Of a DNA stretch of 64,000 nucleotides, positions 47,201 to 57,794 are shown in pieces. Location of the stretch: assembly GCA_028671895.1 (NCBI GenBank), contig JAPMAC010000231.1, forward strand, positions 13,542,001 to 13,606,000, read 5' to 3'. Every line of letters begins with the position of its first letter. The stretch's first letter is position 1. A model generated the notes under the pieces. It searched no databases. It saw only the letters and a list, made by a program, of their open reading frames with translations, and was not told the DNA's origin. The DNA is from Oenanthe sinensis (taxonomy: Eukaryota; Streptophyta; Magnoliopsida; Apiales; Apiaceae). A program made the translations under genes and the position numbers.

Positions 47201-47538
47201 CGACAGCCGAAGCAGAATACATTGCAGCAGGTAGTTGTTGTGCACAAATCTTGTGGATAAGGAATCAATTGAATGATTATAGACTTGCGTTAACTAAAAT
47301 TCCAATACTTTGCGATAACACAAGTGTCATAGCAATTTCCAACAATCCTGTACAACATTCAAGAACCAAGCACATAGACATAAGATATCATTTCATTCGA
47401 GAGCATGTCATGAATGGAACTGTGGTGTTACATTTTGTACCCACAGAAGATCAAATTGTTGACATCTTCACGAAACCACTTGATGAATCCACTTTCTCAA
47501 AGTTGGTTAGTGAATTAGGGATGTTAAACATGAATTGA
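44299..47538 (+). CDS. pol: Copia-C Pol (PR-IN-RT-RNase H), uninterrupted
   Basis: 1078 codons counted from a GTG at 44302; the frame opens at 44299, ten bases past the gag stop and in another frame, so it lacks an ATG start at the protease and must rely on a gag-pol recoding step. Protease DSG at residues 15-17; integrase finger with SHLN and EACQKGK; catalytic D209, D273, E309 (exact 35-residue D-E spacing); Gly/Asn-rich linker about 450-520; RT YVDD at 765-768; RNase H STAEAEYIAAGSC and NNPVQHSRTKHID. It ends LGMLNMN and TGA. All catalytic residues I can check are present, so this may still encode active enzymes able to act in trans. Confidence 0.96.
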   Translation, partial: YVQGVKQENRVVWILDSGSSRHMTGDRALLSDVVERDGSIVTFGDNSKGLTTGYGKLNTRNVIIENVSLVEGLKHNLLSVSQFCDKGYKINFIKEKCLIAHSKDDRLALRGVRKGNLYVADFNSGTEVEANCFYSKASTEESWLWHKKLSHLNFKTMNSLVKRDLVRGLPPMEFTQEGLCEACQKGKSKRATHKGTDTTNITEPLQLLHMDLFGPVNIMSMSRKNYALVIVDDFTKYTWVLFLNSKDETPQLVIDHVKLIELDSKLPVRAIRSDNGTEFKNEILNSFCSDKGITRQFSGPRTPQQNGVVERKNRTLIEAARTMLSESRLPIYFWAEVVNTACYTQNRTLINKDHMKTPYELMAGKKPTLKYLHVFGAKYFMLKDGDEHRGKFEAKAHEAIFVGYSKRAYRVYIIDQHQVKESVNVSFDDTKLPSIQNEDLSKSLKFDNHPDSDSDNEEEPEVAAGNDDDNNDGNDPGNSGGNNGNTGDTTNTSGGSISQPGSNSGGDEGSTGTTQHHNEYRGESSRSNLPRERIWSKDHPFELIIGDLNVGVRTRSATSNECLFLVFLFQEEPKKIEDALTDPDWVLSMQEELNQFKRQEVWTLVPRPKDRSVIGTKWVYRNKLNGDGIVTRNKARLVAKGYSQEEGIDYDETYAPVARLEAIRIFLAFAAHSNFKVYQMDVKSAFLNGKLEDEVYVEQPPGFENPEFADFVYFLFKALYGLKQAPRTWYDTLSQFLLENSFTRGVIDKTLFYKIHDKDMIFVQVYVDDIIFGSTNENLCKRFAKLMQSRYEMSMMGELSIFLGLQVKQKEEGIFISQSKYVRDLLRKYSLEDSSPAKTPMPTATKLDKDETGKKVDITSYRGMIGSLLYLTASRPDIMFATCLCARFQSDPRESHLIAVKRIFRYLKGTPNLGIWYPKGTGFELIGYTDLDYAGCRMDRKSTSGSCQFLGQRLISWYSKKQHSVSTSTAEAEYIAAGSCCAQILWIRNQLNDYRLALTKIPILCDNTSVIAISNNPVQHSRTKHIDIRYHFIREHVMNGTVVLHFVPTEDQIVDIFTKPLDESTFSKLVSELGMLNMN

Positions 47539-49509
47539 TTATTGCATGATGTTTTAAATTGCATTTTTAATTTTAAGCAAACCTTGTATATATACTGTAT
47601 ATATTCCTTTAAAAAAATATTATCAAAAACAAACAAACAAAATTAAAAAGAAAACTCAAAAAGATTTTCCTTATTTTTGTACAGTTTTATTTATTTGGCA
47701 TCTCTACTGTAAAAATTTTATATTATTGTTGTTTTCCAATAATTGGCATATATTATTTATATATATAAGTATGTATAGTTTTAGTTGTTTTTCAACATTG
47801 GCATCCTTATTTTTTATTTATGTTTTTACATTTTTGTTTATATATAAATATGCGCTGATTATTTCACGTCTCTTTTGAGAAGTAGAAAAGATCTATGAGC
47901 TTGATCATCCAATTGTTTCTAATAGTTAGATCCCAAACATTGGCATCAATCTCTATCCAAGATCTTAGAACCAAACACACAAACACAATCACATCCGTCT
48001 CTCTAAACCATTAAACAGAATACCTAATTGTTAAGAATGAGGGAGTCAATGCCTTGATTGCATTTGATAAGGTTGGTATTGTGAGTGATCCAATAGCTCT
48101 GTCTCTAGAAAGGTGATTCATATATATATAAGCTGAGACAACTGTTAGCTCATCTGTGTTTTCTCAAAAAGATACAGACTTGGAAAAGGCAAAACTGTTA
48201 CTAGGTTCATTCTCTCAACAGAGTGAGTCTATTGAATTCGGCCTGTCAGCCAAGGCCACTTGTAAAGAATCAATTTCATCTGATTTTTTTTTCAAGAAAC
48301 CACATATTTTGTCTTATGTTTTAGGGACCAACACCAAGGGACCAACAATGTAAGGACTTACTTGGGACCAAAAGGGACCAAGAGGGAGCATTTGAAATGT
48401 CACAGGAAGGATGAATTGACGGTAGCAATTATTCAAAACTTCCATATCAAGGAAGGAAGAATGATTGATGATTCTGACTGAATCAACATGCCTTCACAGG
48501 CGTCAGGAGAAAACTTGGATCATTTGCTACATTATAGATCCTTGTCTCCCTCCCCAGATGGAACATATCTGGATTCCTAACGGAATAGATCATCTTAGAT
48601 GATCAGCAACTCACTGAATCTATTCCTGAAGCAATTCAGTTTATAAAAATCAAATATTTTAATAGATTCAATTGAGGACGGGGATTTACGAAACCCCATT
48701 GCACCACCAGTGACCTCTCTTGAAGGGACTATGGTGATCTTTCTTGCAGGTACAAAAGACTGAGTCATCCGTACTGAGAGAGATATAGTGATGTGAGAAA
48801 AGAGTGAAACACAAGTAAGGAAGAGTGAAAATATATATTCTATGAGTGAAACACTTAGAGAGTATATGAGCGAAACACTTATGAGGAACACAAAGTAAAA
48901 TCACACACTAGCACAATTACCGAATCCCTTTCCCAATTCCCTGTTACAGATTTCAAATGTTACTTAACCAAGGTGGAAATTTCTTCAGAAAAGGACCAAC
49001 AATTGGGGGAGAATTTTTAAGAGGATTACTCAACTAAGGGGGAGAATTTTTAAGAGGATTACTCCAAAATGTTAAAGTGTTCAACTAAGGGAGAGTAGAT
49101 CAAAAGGGGAGAAGTAAACAAAGGCTTTTGCCAGAAGAGGATTACTCAATTGTTGAACAAGAAAAGTTGGATAATTTACGAAAAGGGAAAATGAATCTAC
49201 CTTGGGTGAGAAGTAAAAACAGAAGTTGGAAATTTAAAGAAAAAGTGATAAGAAGAGAACAGACATCATCTCTGTCATCCTAAGGGGGAGTAGTGATGAG
49301 TCTGAGAAATGAAGATAATACTACATGTATAATATGTTCAGTGCTAGAGGAACAAACATCTTTCATTTCAGTTAACTCAGGAAATCTGGAAATGTATTAC
49401 ATAATCCATAGAACAATTTATTATTTACAGTTCTTAAATGTCATATTATTTTCTTAGTTGTTAGTTGAGTTATCCTCTAGGGATTTGTATGTTAAATGCT
49501 TAACAACAA
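47539..49509 (+). other. Copia-C 3' region, no intact ORF
   Basis: About 2 kb where Copia-A and Copia-B carry ORF3. Only short fragments are open (for example 48156-48353), and I see no similarity to ORF3. GGGACCAACA, identical to the LTR end, occurs at about 48323 and 48339, and GGACCAACAATTGG, identical to the LTR/PBS junction, at 48993-49006. Several PPT-like AAGGGGGAGA runs lie between 49000 and 49290. Confidence 0.7.
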
Positions 49510-49521
49510 ATAGGGGGAGAT
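49510..49521 (+). promoter_or_regulatory. Copia-C polypurine tract
   Basis: ATAGGGGGAGAT immediately before the 3' LTR. Confidence 0.9.
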
Positions 49522-51314
49522 TGAAAGGCATATGACAATGCCTATTTGTAATAAGTAGATGACAACTCAACTCAAGTAAGAAAATTAAGTAAGTAATAAA
49601 TAATGAGGAAGGAATCAAGTCAAAGAATGTCAACTAGACACAAAGAATCCTAATATCAGAAGTGTTCTAATGAAACTGCTACTCTACACCGGAAGAAGTT
49701 CATTAATATGTTCAAGCGTAGGCGAAAAATAAAGGAGTAGTATTTCAAAAGAGTTCAGAAGATACAGAAGATTTCAAGTGCCTACTACAAAGAGATTCCA
49801 AGATAAGAAATAATGAAGACAAAGCTAGAGGACAAGACAAGACACAAAGACCACTACAGCAAAAATGAGAATCAACATTGTAGTTAGTCATCCGTGAACC
49901 AGACCAGTGCACAGGGTGTTAACAATGTCAGTAAAGATTCGTCATCAAAAAGTTCAAGTGGTTAGAAAGGTTATTGTTGAAGAACAGAAGAGTTTTATCT
50001 ACCTCAACAATAGTCAAGCCTTTAATTTAATTCTCTATTAATTAAATTAAATTAATTAGTTAATTTAATTAGTAAATTAATTCACTCAAAATTAATTTAT
50101 TTCTTAAATTAATTAAAGGATCAATTAATTTAGAATTATTTTAGAATGACAGAAGAAAGAAGCTGGAAGCTCAAAGGGATACAGAAACAGCTAAACAGGC
50201 CTGACGGTACAGACTTTAAGACAAGACGGAAAAAGTATTGACACGGAAGAAATGCAGAGTCATATATTCTTAAAAGTGGAACCCCGGTTGGAATTGATTT
50301 ATCATTTCCAAGTCAAAAGAAGTTCGGTTCCAGACGATCAAGAGACCGCAGCTTAGAGCGTAAGGATTTATTTAATTAATAAATATTTTATTTATTTAGT
50401 AAATTATATTTATAAATATCTAAATAATATTAGATATTTATTTTTATAATTTTTGAATTAAATTTATTATTTATTAATCAAAGAATATAAGCTGTGCGGG
50501 TCGAAAAGCATTTCTACGGAGCTAGCCCTAATAAGGACAAAATAGGCCCGGTTTCTTTCAATTTGTTAGCAGGTCACCAGTGATTTTGTGTGGCCAACCG
50601 GTGCTTGACACGTGTCCTAAACAAATCAAAAAGAAAAGAACATGGCAGGTTATAACAAGTCATACCGAGCTTCAATCCATTGAGTCATACCGAAGGGATT
50701 ATATAATAAGTCATGTTGATTTTAGTTTAGTTAATTAAGTCATTCTGATTTATTTAATTAAAAGAAAAATCCAGTATGACTTATAACAAGTCATACCGAA
50801 TTTCTGATGAGTCATACCGGATTCTAAATGAGTCATACCGAATTTCTAAAGAGTCATACCGACAGAAATAAGTCATGCCCAGCCTTTTTGTGAGTCATAC
50901 ATGAGTTAAATCAATTAGGAAAAAGGTCATATTGGGATGAGTCATGCTAGCTTTCAACCTCTATAAATATGAGGAATTGTCTTCATTTTTCAGTGTTCAG
51001 AAAAAACAGCTCAAATTCAGTAATTTGTCTGCATTGTAATATTCACAGATTTCTGTGCTAAGTTTGGAATATAATTGTTAAACACGAACAGTTCATGTCA
51101 AATTTGTTCTAGATCATTTTATCAATTATATAACAGTTTTCTACTTATTAATTTTCTAATACTTTTCAAGTTAAAATTATATCTTCTACTTGAACAGTAT
51201 TTCATTTTAATTAATATTTCGTGTGAATTTAAAATAATATTTTTAAATCCAATATTCTGTGATAATTAATAGATATTGTATTCAACCCCCCTTCTACAAT
51301 ATCAGGGACCAACA
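49522..51314 (+). mobile_element. Copia-C 3' LTR
   Basis: 1793 bp, partner of 39858-41649. Many of the differences from the 5' copy are C/T or G/A, as expected for methylated DNA. Confidence 0.95.
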
Positions 51315-51319
51315 GCATC

Positions 51320-52740
51320 GGTGTAACCTTTTACTACCAGCTATTCCTCTCCTCCATATACCAAGAATTGATCTTTAGTCCTTTTCAAGTACTTAAGAAT
51401 ATTCTTGACTACCGTCCAGTGATCTTCACCTGGATTAGACTGGTATCTACTCATCATGCTCAAAGCATACGAGACATCAGGACGAGTACATATCATTGCA
51501 TACATTATAGAACCAATTGTCGACGCATATGGAACTTTACTCATATGGTCCTTATCATCCAATGACTTAGGACTATTTTCTTTAGAGATCGATATCCCAT
51601 GAGACATCGGGACATAGCCCCTTTTAGCATTTTGCATCCCAAATTGATGCAAAACTTTGTCAATATATGTACTCTGACTTAGGCTAATCATTCTTCTTGA
51701 TTTATCTTTATAGATCCTGATACCTAATATATAGATCACGTCGCCTAAGTCTTTCATTGAGAAATTTTTATTCAACCAAGCCTTAACAACCTGTAAAGAA
51801 GGAATGTCATTCCCTATTATTAATGTCATCAACATATAGTACTAGGAATGCCACATTGCTCCCACTAACCTTCTTGTAAACACATGGTTCATTTTCATTT
51901 TGAATAAACCCAAACTCTTTGACGGTTTCATCAAAACGAATGTTCCATCTCCTTGAGGCTTGTTTCAATCCATAAATGGATTGACGCAACTTACATACCT
52001 TTCCAGCATGTTTTGGATCAATAAAACCCTCAGGCTGTGTCATGTACACATCCACATCTTCTTCAAGGCTCCCGTTTAGGAAAGCGGTTTTGACATCCAT
52101 CTGCCAGATTTCATAATCATAGTAAGCAACTATAGCAAGCAAAATCCTGATGGACTTGACCATAGCCACTGGTGAAAAAGTCTCATCATAGTCAATACCA
52201 TGAATTTTCTTGAAACCTTTTGCCATCAATCGTGCCTTATAGGTCTGTACATTACCATCCATGTCGGTCTTCTTCTTGAAAATCCACTTACACCCTATAG
52301 GTTTTACCCCTTCAAGTGGATCGACCAAAGTCCGTACTTGATTAGTATACATGGATTCCATCTCAGATTTCATGGCATCCGGCCATCTCTTGGATTATGG
52401 AGTGTTCATAGCGTCTTGGTAGGTGAGAGGCTCATCTTCTTCGATAAGCATCACATCACCATCTTGAGTTAAGAGAAATCCATAATATTTCTCAGGCTCA
52501 TGGCGAATCCTACTAGACCTACGAACAACCTGTGTTTCTTGAGCAGTGTTGTGTTCTTGTACATCCTGCTCAAGTTCCTCCATTGGTTCAATGTTATCTT
52601 GTGGGCCTCGAACTTCATCGAGATCTATTATCCTCCCACTGTTTTTCTTCGAAAGCATTTCTCTTTCAAGAAAAATTACAGTTCGAGCAAAAAACACTTT
52701 GTTCTCGGAAGGATTATAGAATGAATAACCCTTTGTTTCA
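51320..52740 (-). pseudogene. pol: Copia-F RT and linker, broken
   Basis: Linker with RRSSRIRHEPEKYYG (52540-52480) and RT from 52373. WQMDVKTAFLNG and YGLKQASRRWN are present, and YVDDI lies at 51823-51837. The frame changes directly after YVDDI; the continuation (51835-51341) has GIRIYKD and GSIMYAM.CTRPDVSYA. A stop follows near 51341, just before the Copia-C insertion. Also a stop near 52395. Confidence 0.92.
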
Positions 52741-52748
52741 ATTGGGTA

Positions 52749-54020
52749 TCACACAAAGTTACATTTGTCTGATTTAGGTCCTAGCTTGTCAGAAGTTAAA
52801 CATTTCACAAACGCTTCACATCCCCATATTTTCATAAATGACATGCTATGACGTTTCTCAGTCCATATCTCATATGGAGTCTTCTGAACCGTTTTAGTAG
52901 GAACTCGGTTAAGTGTATAAGTAGCCGTCTCCAGGGCGTAGCCCCAAAAACTAATTAGAAGATCTGCATGACTCATCATCGATCGCACCATGTCCAACAA
53001 GGTACGATTTCCCCTCTCAGAAACTCCATTCCATTGTGGTGTTCCGGGAGGAGTGAGTTGTGACACGATACCACACTCTTTTAAGAAACTCTTAAATTCA
53101 TGGCTTAAGTATTCTCCCCCACGATCAGATCGTAGAGTCTTAATACTTCTGCTAGTCTGCTTTTCTACTTCAGCTTTGTATTCTTTGAACTTTTCAAAAG
53201 AATCAGATTTGTTCTTCATAAGATACACATATCCATATCTACTATAATTATCAGTAAATGTGATAAAGTAGTAAAAGCCACATCTTGCCATAGTATGCAT
53301 AGGACCACATACATCACTATGTATTAGTTCTAATCATTCAGTGGCCCTTTCACCTTGTTTAGTAAAAGGAGCTTTAGTCATTTTTCCAATGAGACAAGGT
53401 TCACATGCTTCGTATGATTCAAAATCAAACATATCCTAGTATCCATCTTTATGTAACTTGGAAATGCGCTTCTCATTTATATGCCCTAAACGACAGTGCC
53501 AAATGTATGTTCGATTTGAGTCATTAGTCTTAAGACGTTTTTTATTCACATTATAGATATGAGTGTCTAAATCAAGAACATATAAACCGTTAAATAAACG
53601 TGTAACCCCATAGGTAACATTATTCAAATAAAAGGAACAACAATTGTTCTGAATTGAAAAAGCAAAACCTTTCTTGTCCAAACAAGAAACCGAAATAATG
53701 TTTCTGCAAATTGCAGGCACGTAAAAACAATTCTCAAGTTCTAAAATAAGCCCAGTGGTCAACGATAAATGATAAGTCCCTATAGCCAAAGCAGCAACAT
53801 TTGATCCATTGCCAACTCGTAGGTTGACCTCTCTCTTAGCCAAAGTCCTACTCATTTGTAGTTCCTACACATTTATACAAATGTGAGAAGAATATCCAGT
53901 ATCCAATACCCATGATGTAGAAGTAGACAGATTGACTTCTATAACATAAATACCTAAATCAGAAATCTGAACAGACTTCATTTTCTTCAGACCCTCCAAA
54001 TAAGCATGAAAGTTTCTCTT
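52749..54020 (-). pseudogene. pol: Copia-F protease and integrase, broken
   Basis: Protease signature VLDTGYSSHIC near 53915-53880, followed by a TAG near 53869. Integrase finger WHCRLGHINEKR (near 53490) and a stop near 53436. The core (53300-52749) has FTDNYSRYG, LRSDRGGEY and NGVSERGNRT, so D-D-E residues are present. Ends at a TGA near 52750. Confidence 0.92.
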
Positions 54021-54815
54021 TCAATGACCTGGTTTACCACAGAAGTGACAATCACCCTTTGCAACAGCACATTTAGGCTTTAAAGCCTGTTTGGGATTAG
54101 CCTTTGGCTTGGGAGCAGAATCAGATCTGATCTTCTTCTTTCCCTTCCATTTACCTTTCCCTTTAGCCTTACCTTTCTTGTTCACCATCAATATGGGAGC
54201 AGGTTCGGCCTTTTTCATGTTGGTTTCAGCATTTCGCAACATAGCCAACAATTCAGTAGGTGTTTTGTCTATCTCATTCATATTGTAGTTCATAACAAAA
54301 TGAGTGTAGTTGTTGTTCATAGATTGTAAGATTAAGTCAATCTGAGCTTCTCGACCAATCGGGAAACCCAAAGTATCAAGTTACTCAATATAACCTATCA
54401 TCTTCAGAACATGTGGTTGAATAGGTTGATGCTCTCCCTGGTTGCAAGCGTACAGTGCTTTACTCGTGTCGAACCTTTCTTGATGAGCCTTTCCTTCAAA
54501 CATCCTTTGAAGGTGTTCAATCATCTCATAAGCATCCATATGTTCATGTTGTTTTTGAAGCTCGGCACTCATGGTTGCTAGCATGAGACATGCCACATCA
54601 ATCGCATCATCAATATGCTTCTGATAAGCATTTTATTGAGCACGAGTTGCATTCTCAGCAGGAGGAGCAGGTGAAGGAATTTCAATGACGTGGAGCTTAC
54701 GCTCTTGCCTGAGGACAATCCTCAAATTCCTATACCAATCAAGGAAGTTAGTTCCTGTCATCTTGTCCTTCTCAAGGGTTGCTCGTACGGAGAAAGTATT
54801 TGTATTGTTTGCCAT
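54021..54815 (-). pseudogene. gag: Copia-F gag, broken
   Basis: ATG at 54815, NFLDWYRNLRIVL typical of copia Gag. Stops near 54633 and 54381. The knuckle CHFCGKPGH near 54050-54025 is followed by a stop where Trp is usual, and Phe replaces the last Cys, so it is incomplete. Confidence 0.9.
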
Positions 54816-56276
54816 TTAAATATCTACAATGTTAAAATGCATAAATTTAGTTAGTCTGCATAATTTTAATTATGTTCAAGTGATTATCACATACATTCAT
54901 AATATATATCTCCCACTATTTTATTCAAATCAATAGCCCTAACTATTAATTCGGAAAGGATTTAATCAAATCTTTCTAGTGAGCCAAGATCCATATTTCA
55001 TCCATGTTTCAAGATAGCGTTGGCTAATACACCCAAAACACGACTATTTAGGTAGACACCATTTGTAAATTATATCAAATATAACTCTTGGATAGTTTGG
55101 TGGAACAACCATTTGTACACATTTATCCAATAAATCTCACCAAACTCTATGCCTCTAAACCCACAATCCTATTGTGATGATTTAGTTAAGTTAGACCCTA
55201 ATAAATAAAGTACAATTACATATCACATTTTCCCATGATTGATAAGAGCGCTTTACTTTGGCAAACCCACTCCTTCTCAATCTAGATCTTAATGTGTACA
55301 AGCATTGGAAGGCATCTATATTAACTTAATATTTATTTAGGGATTTATTATTTAACGATCATGATCCCATCATAAAGATATTCTCAATTTTTCCTTGATT
55401 AAATAATCCATTTCAATATTCGTCAATGGTTTGATTTCCAGATCGTCGGAGAAGTCACAAGCGGTCTCACTTAAAACCCAACTTTCTTACAGATTAAATT
55501 AATAATTCGTTGTTGACAAAATCTCCCCATATCAGAAAAATGAAAATTCATATTCAATACCGTGTTTCATAAACACAAGAATCTCATGATCATTTGTTCA
55601 ATTTTAATGTCTTGAGTCGTTACAGATTTTATCTTGTTTAAACAAGCATAGCATGGGTGTCGTATCTAATACACACATACATGATTAATCTAATTAAAGC
55701 ATGCATCATTAACTATTCTACACTAACATTCATACATCAATATGTAAAGTGCAGTATGTAAACGTGCTTGGTTATGGCCATTTCCTATGTGATCCTTTTG
55801 AGCTAATGAAAGGATCAAGGTCAATCTATGATGATAAAATATAAATACAATTACATGTCTTCATTCTTCTTGTATCCATGGGTGCCTACTCCTCTTCTTG
55901 GATCATCCTTAAATCTTCAAGTACATTACATGGAATAATTGAATACAACCTATACTAATGTACTTACATAAGAAAACTCGAGTTACATTCGAGATTAAAC
56001 AATTATAAGATTGAAGAAAACGACATGCAAGTCGTATTTATAAAACCAAAACCATTAATCTAGGGGTCTAAAGGTCATAACCAGCATCATGCTCAAGTAC
56101 ACAAAAGAACATGAAAAATATTGCGGGGTCCGGGGGCGGCAGCCCCTGGGCGGGGTCCGGGGAGGCAGCCCGGGGCGGAGTCTGGGGGCTGCAGATCATA
56201 TCTGTTGGTCTTTTCCCCACTGCATCTTATACAGATTCAGAAGCATGTATCATATACATACTGATCATATCCCAGT
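54816..56276 (-). other. Copia-F 5' leader, first part
   Basis: Untranslated leader between PBS and gag, non-coding. Contains a short, strongly GC-rich repeat at 56124-56196. Confidence 0.7.
56124..56196. repeat. GC-rich tandem in Copia-F leader
   Basis: Three imperfect units of GCGGGGTCCGGGGGCGGCAG type, about 85% G+C inside strongly AT-rich DNA. Confidence 0.9.
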
Positions 56277-57186
56277 TGTTAGTAATTGTGCTCTAGAGAC
56301 AATATTTTTTATATTTTAAGGAAAATATTTATTATTAAGGATTATGTTTTATTGATTATTATTTATTTATTATGTTTTATTTACTGCGTAATAAATTGAA
56401 AGCATAATAAATGTCCTTGGAATTTTGATACGTATTATATATCTTTAAGTATGTGACTTAAAAATGAGATTATATGAATAGTATTTTATTCCTAAATTTC
56501 CCTAGTTGAGTATTATTATTTAAGGACAATAATAATGCACAAAGACTAAAATTGTTGCCAACGTAATAATAATCTACAGGGTCACACACAAAGAACGCTT
56601 GAAGGAGAAATAATTTAAATTATGAATTTAAATTAAATAAGTAATTTATTTTATTTATGATATTAATTAAGTATGACTTAATTAATTATATAAATAGAAT
56701 AAATGAATTACTTAAACTAATTCCAAAATTAATAATTAATTAAGTGAGACTTAATTAAATAATTTAGAATTTTGGATTAGTATTAATTATAATTGGATTA
56801 TAATTAGAAAACTTATTCCTCTCTCTATATAATCTCTTTATGGGCTGATTTAATAAGATAGAGATTTTACAAAAACCCTAGCCGCTCTGAGAAGGAGGAA
56901 GATAGAGAGAGAAGAAGTTTTCGGGTGCTAGTACACATCAATCCTTCATGAAAAGTGTTCGTGTGGATACCGTAGAGCGTAGATCGCGAGAGCGGGATAC
57001 GTGGTGATTAAACAAGCTTTGGACCTCCATTAATCTTCCATTAATGAACTGTTAAAGCTTCTAAAGGTATTTATTCTTTATCTCCGAATTAAATCTTTTG
57101 TTTTCGCATGGATCCTGCGGAGGGTTTCGCTATTTTTATTTATTTTTCGCGTTTATTCCGCTGCGTTTGTGCCTTGAAACCCTACA
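56277..57186 (+). mobile_element. family-3 LTR, internally deleted, plus orientation
   Basis: Reverse complement of the LTR at 30435-31975, nearly identical at both ends (TGTTAGTAATTGTGC to CCCTACA), but about 630 bp are missing at 56548, where GACTA joins AAATTGTTGCC. No clear duplication: CCAGT on the left is not matched on the right, where an inverted copy of its own end follows. Confidence 0.85.
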
Positions 57187-57455
57187 AGGCACAAACGCAG
57201 CGGAATAAACGCGAAAAATATATAAAAATAGCGAAACCCTCCGCAGGATCCATGCGAAAACAAAAGATTTAATTCGGAGATAAAGAATAAATACCTTTAG
57301 AAGCTTTAACAGTTCATTAATGGAAGATTAATGGAGGTCCAAAGCTTGTTTAATCACCACGTATCCCGCTCTCGCGATCTACGCTCTACGGTATCCACAC
57401 GAACACTTTTCATGAAGGATTGATGTGTACTAGCACCCGAAAACTTCTTCTCTCT
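56906..57455. repeat. 271-bp inverted repeat with 8-nt loop
   Basis: Arms 56906-57176 and 57185-57455 are reverse complements with one mismatch that I can find; loop AAACCCTA. Each arm is the U5-side end of a family-3 LTR. Confidence 0.93.
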
Positions 57456-57780
57456 AACAAATCATGTCCAACACAATCTGTCCACTAGTTTATATCACTA
57501 TACAAACTGACCCACATGCATAATATATACAAATCACAATAAGGCATATAAATCAGTCATGGCAAATCATTAACATGCTAGTATCATCATCTATGTACTC
57601 ATTATATGAATAACCAAATACACATTATGTAACAGTTTTAATCATACATCAACATCACAGCATGCATATTAAATCTCATACGAAGGCAGTATCAATATAC
57701 ATGCATGGCAGATCATATACATACTGGAATATATTGAAAAACTGTTAAACACGTAACCAAATCATCTTATTTATACACGT
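57456..57780 (-). other. Copia-F 5' leader, second part
   Basis: Untranslated leader between the PBS and the inverted repeat; no gene seen. Confidence 0.65.
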
Positions 57781-57794
57781 AGCTCAGATACCAT
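57781..57794 (-). promoter_or_regulatory. Copia-F primer-binding site
   Basis: The minus strand reads ATGGTATCTGAGCT directly inside the 5' LTR. Confidence 0.88.

Larger units (their letters stand above)
39858..51314 (+). mobile_element. Copia-C, complete young SIRE-like element
   Basis: 11,457 bp on the plus strand inside Copia-F pol. Perfect duplication GCATC (39853-39857, 51315-51319). LTRs 1792 and 1793 bp; I count about 38 differences (~2%). Order: LTR, PBS, AT-rich leader, gag (broken), pol (uninterrupted 1078 codons), ~2-kb non-coding 3' region, PPT, LTR. The youngest complete insertion here. Confidence 0.96.

Noticed and set aside
56277..57455. A foldback DNA transposon with terminal inverted repeats
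   Set aside because: The arms are family-3 LTR ends, no target duplication is found, and the loop is only 8 nt.
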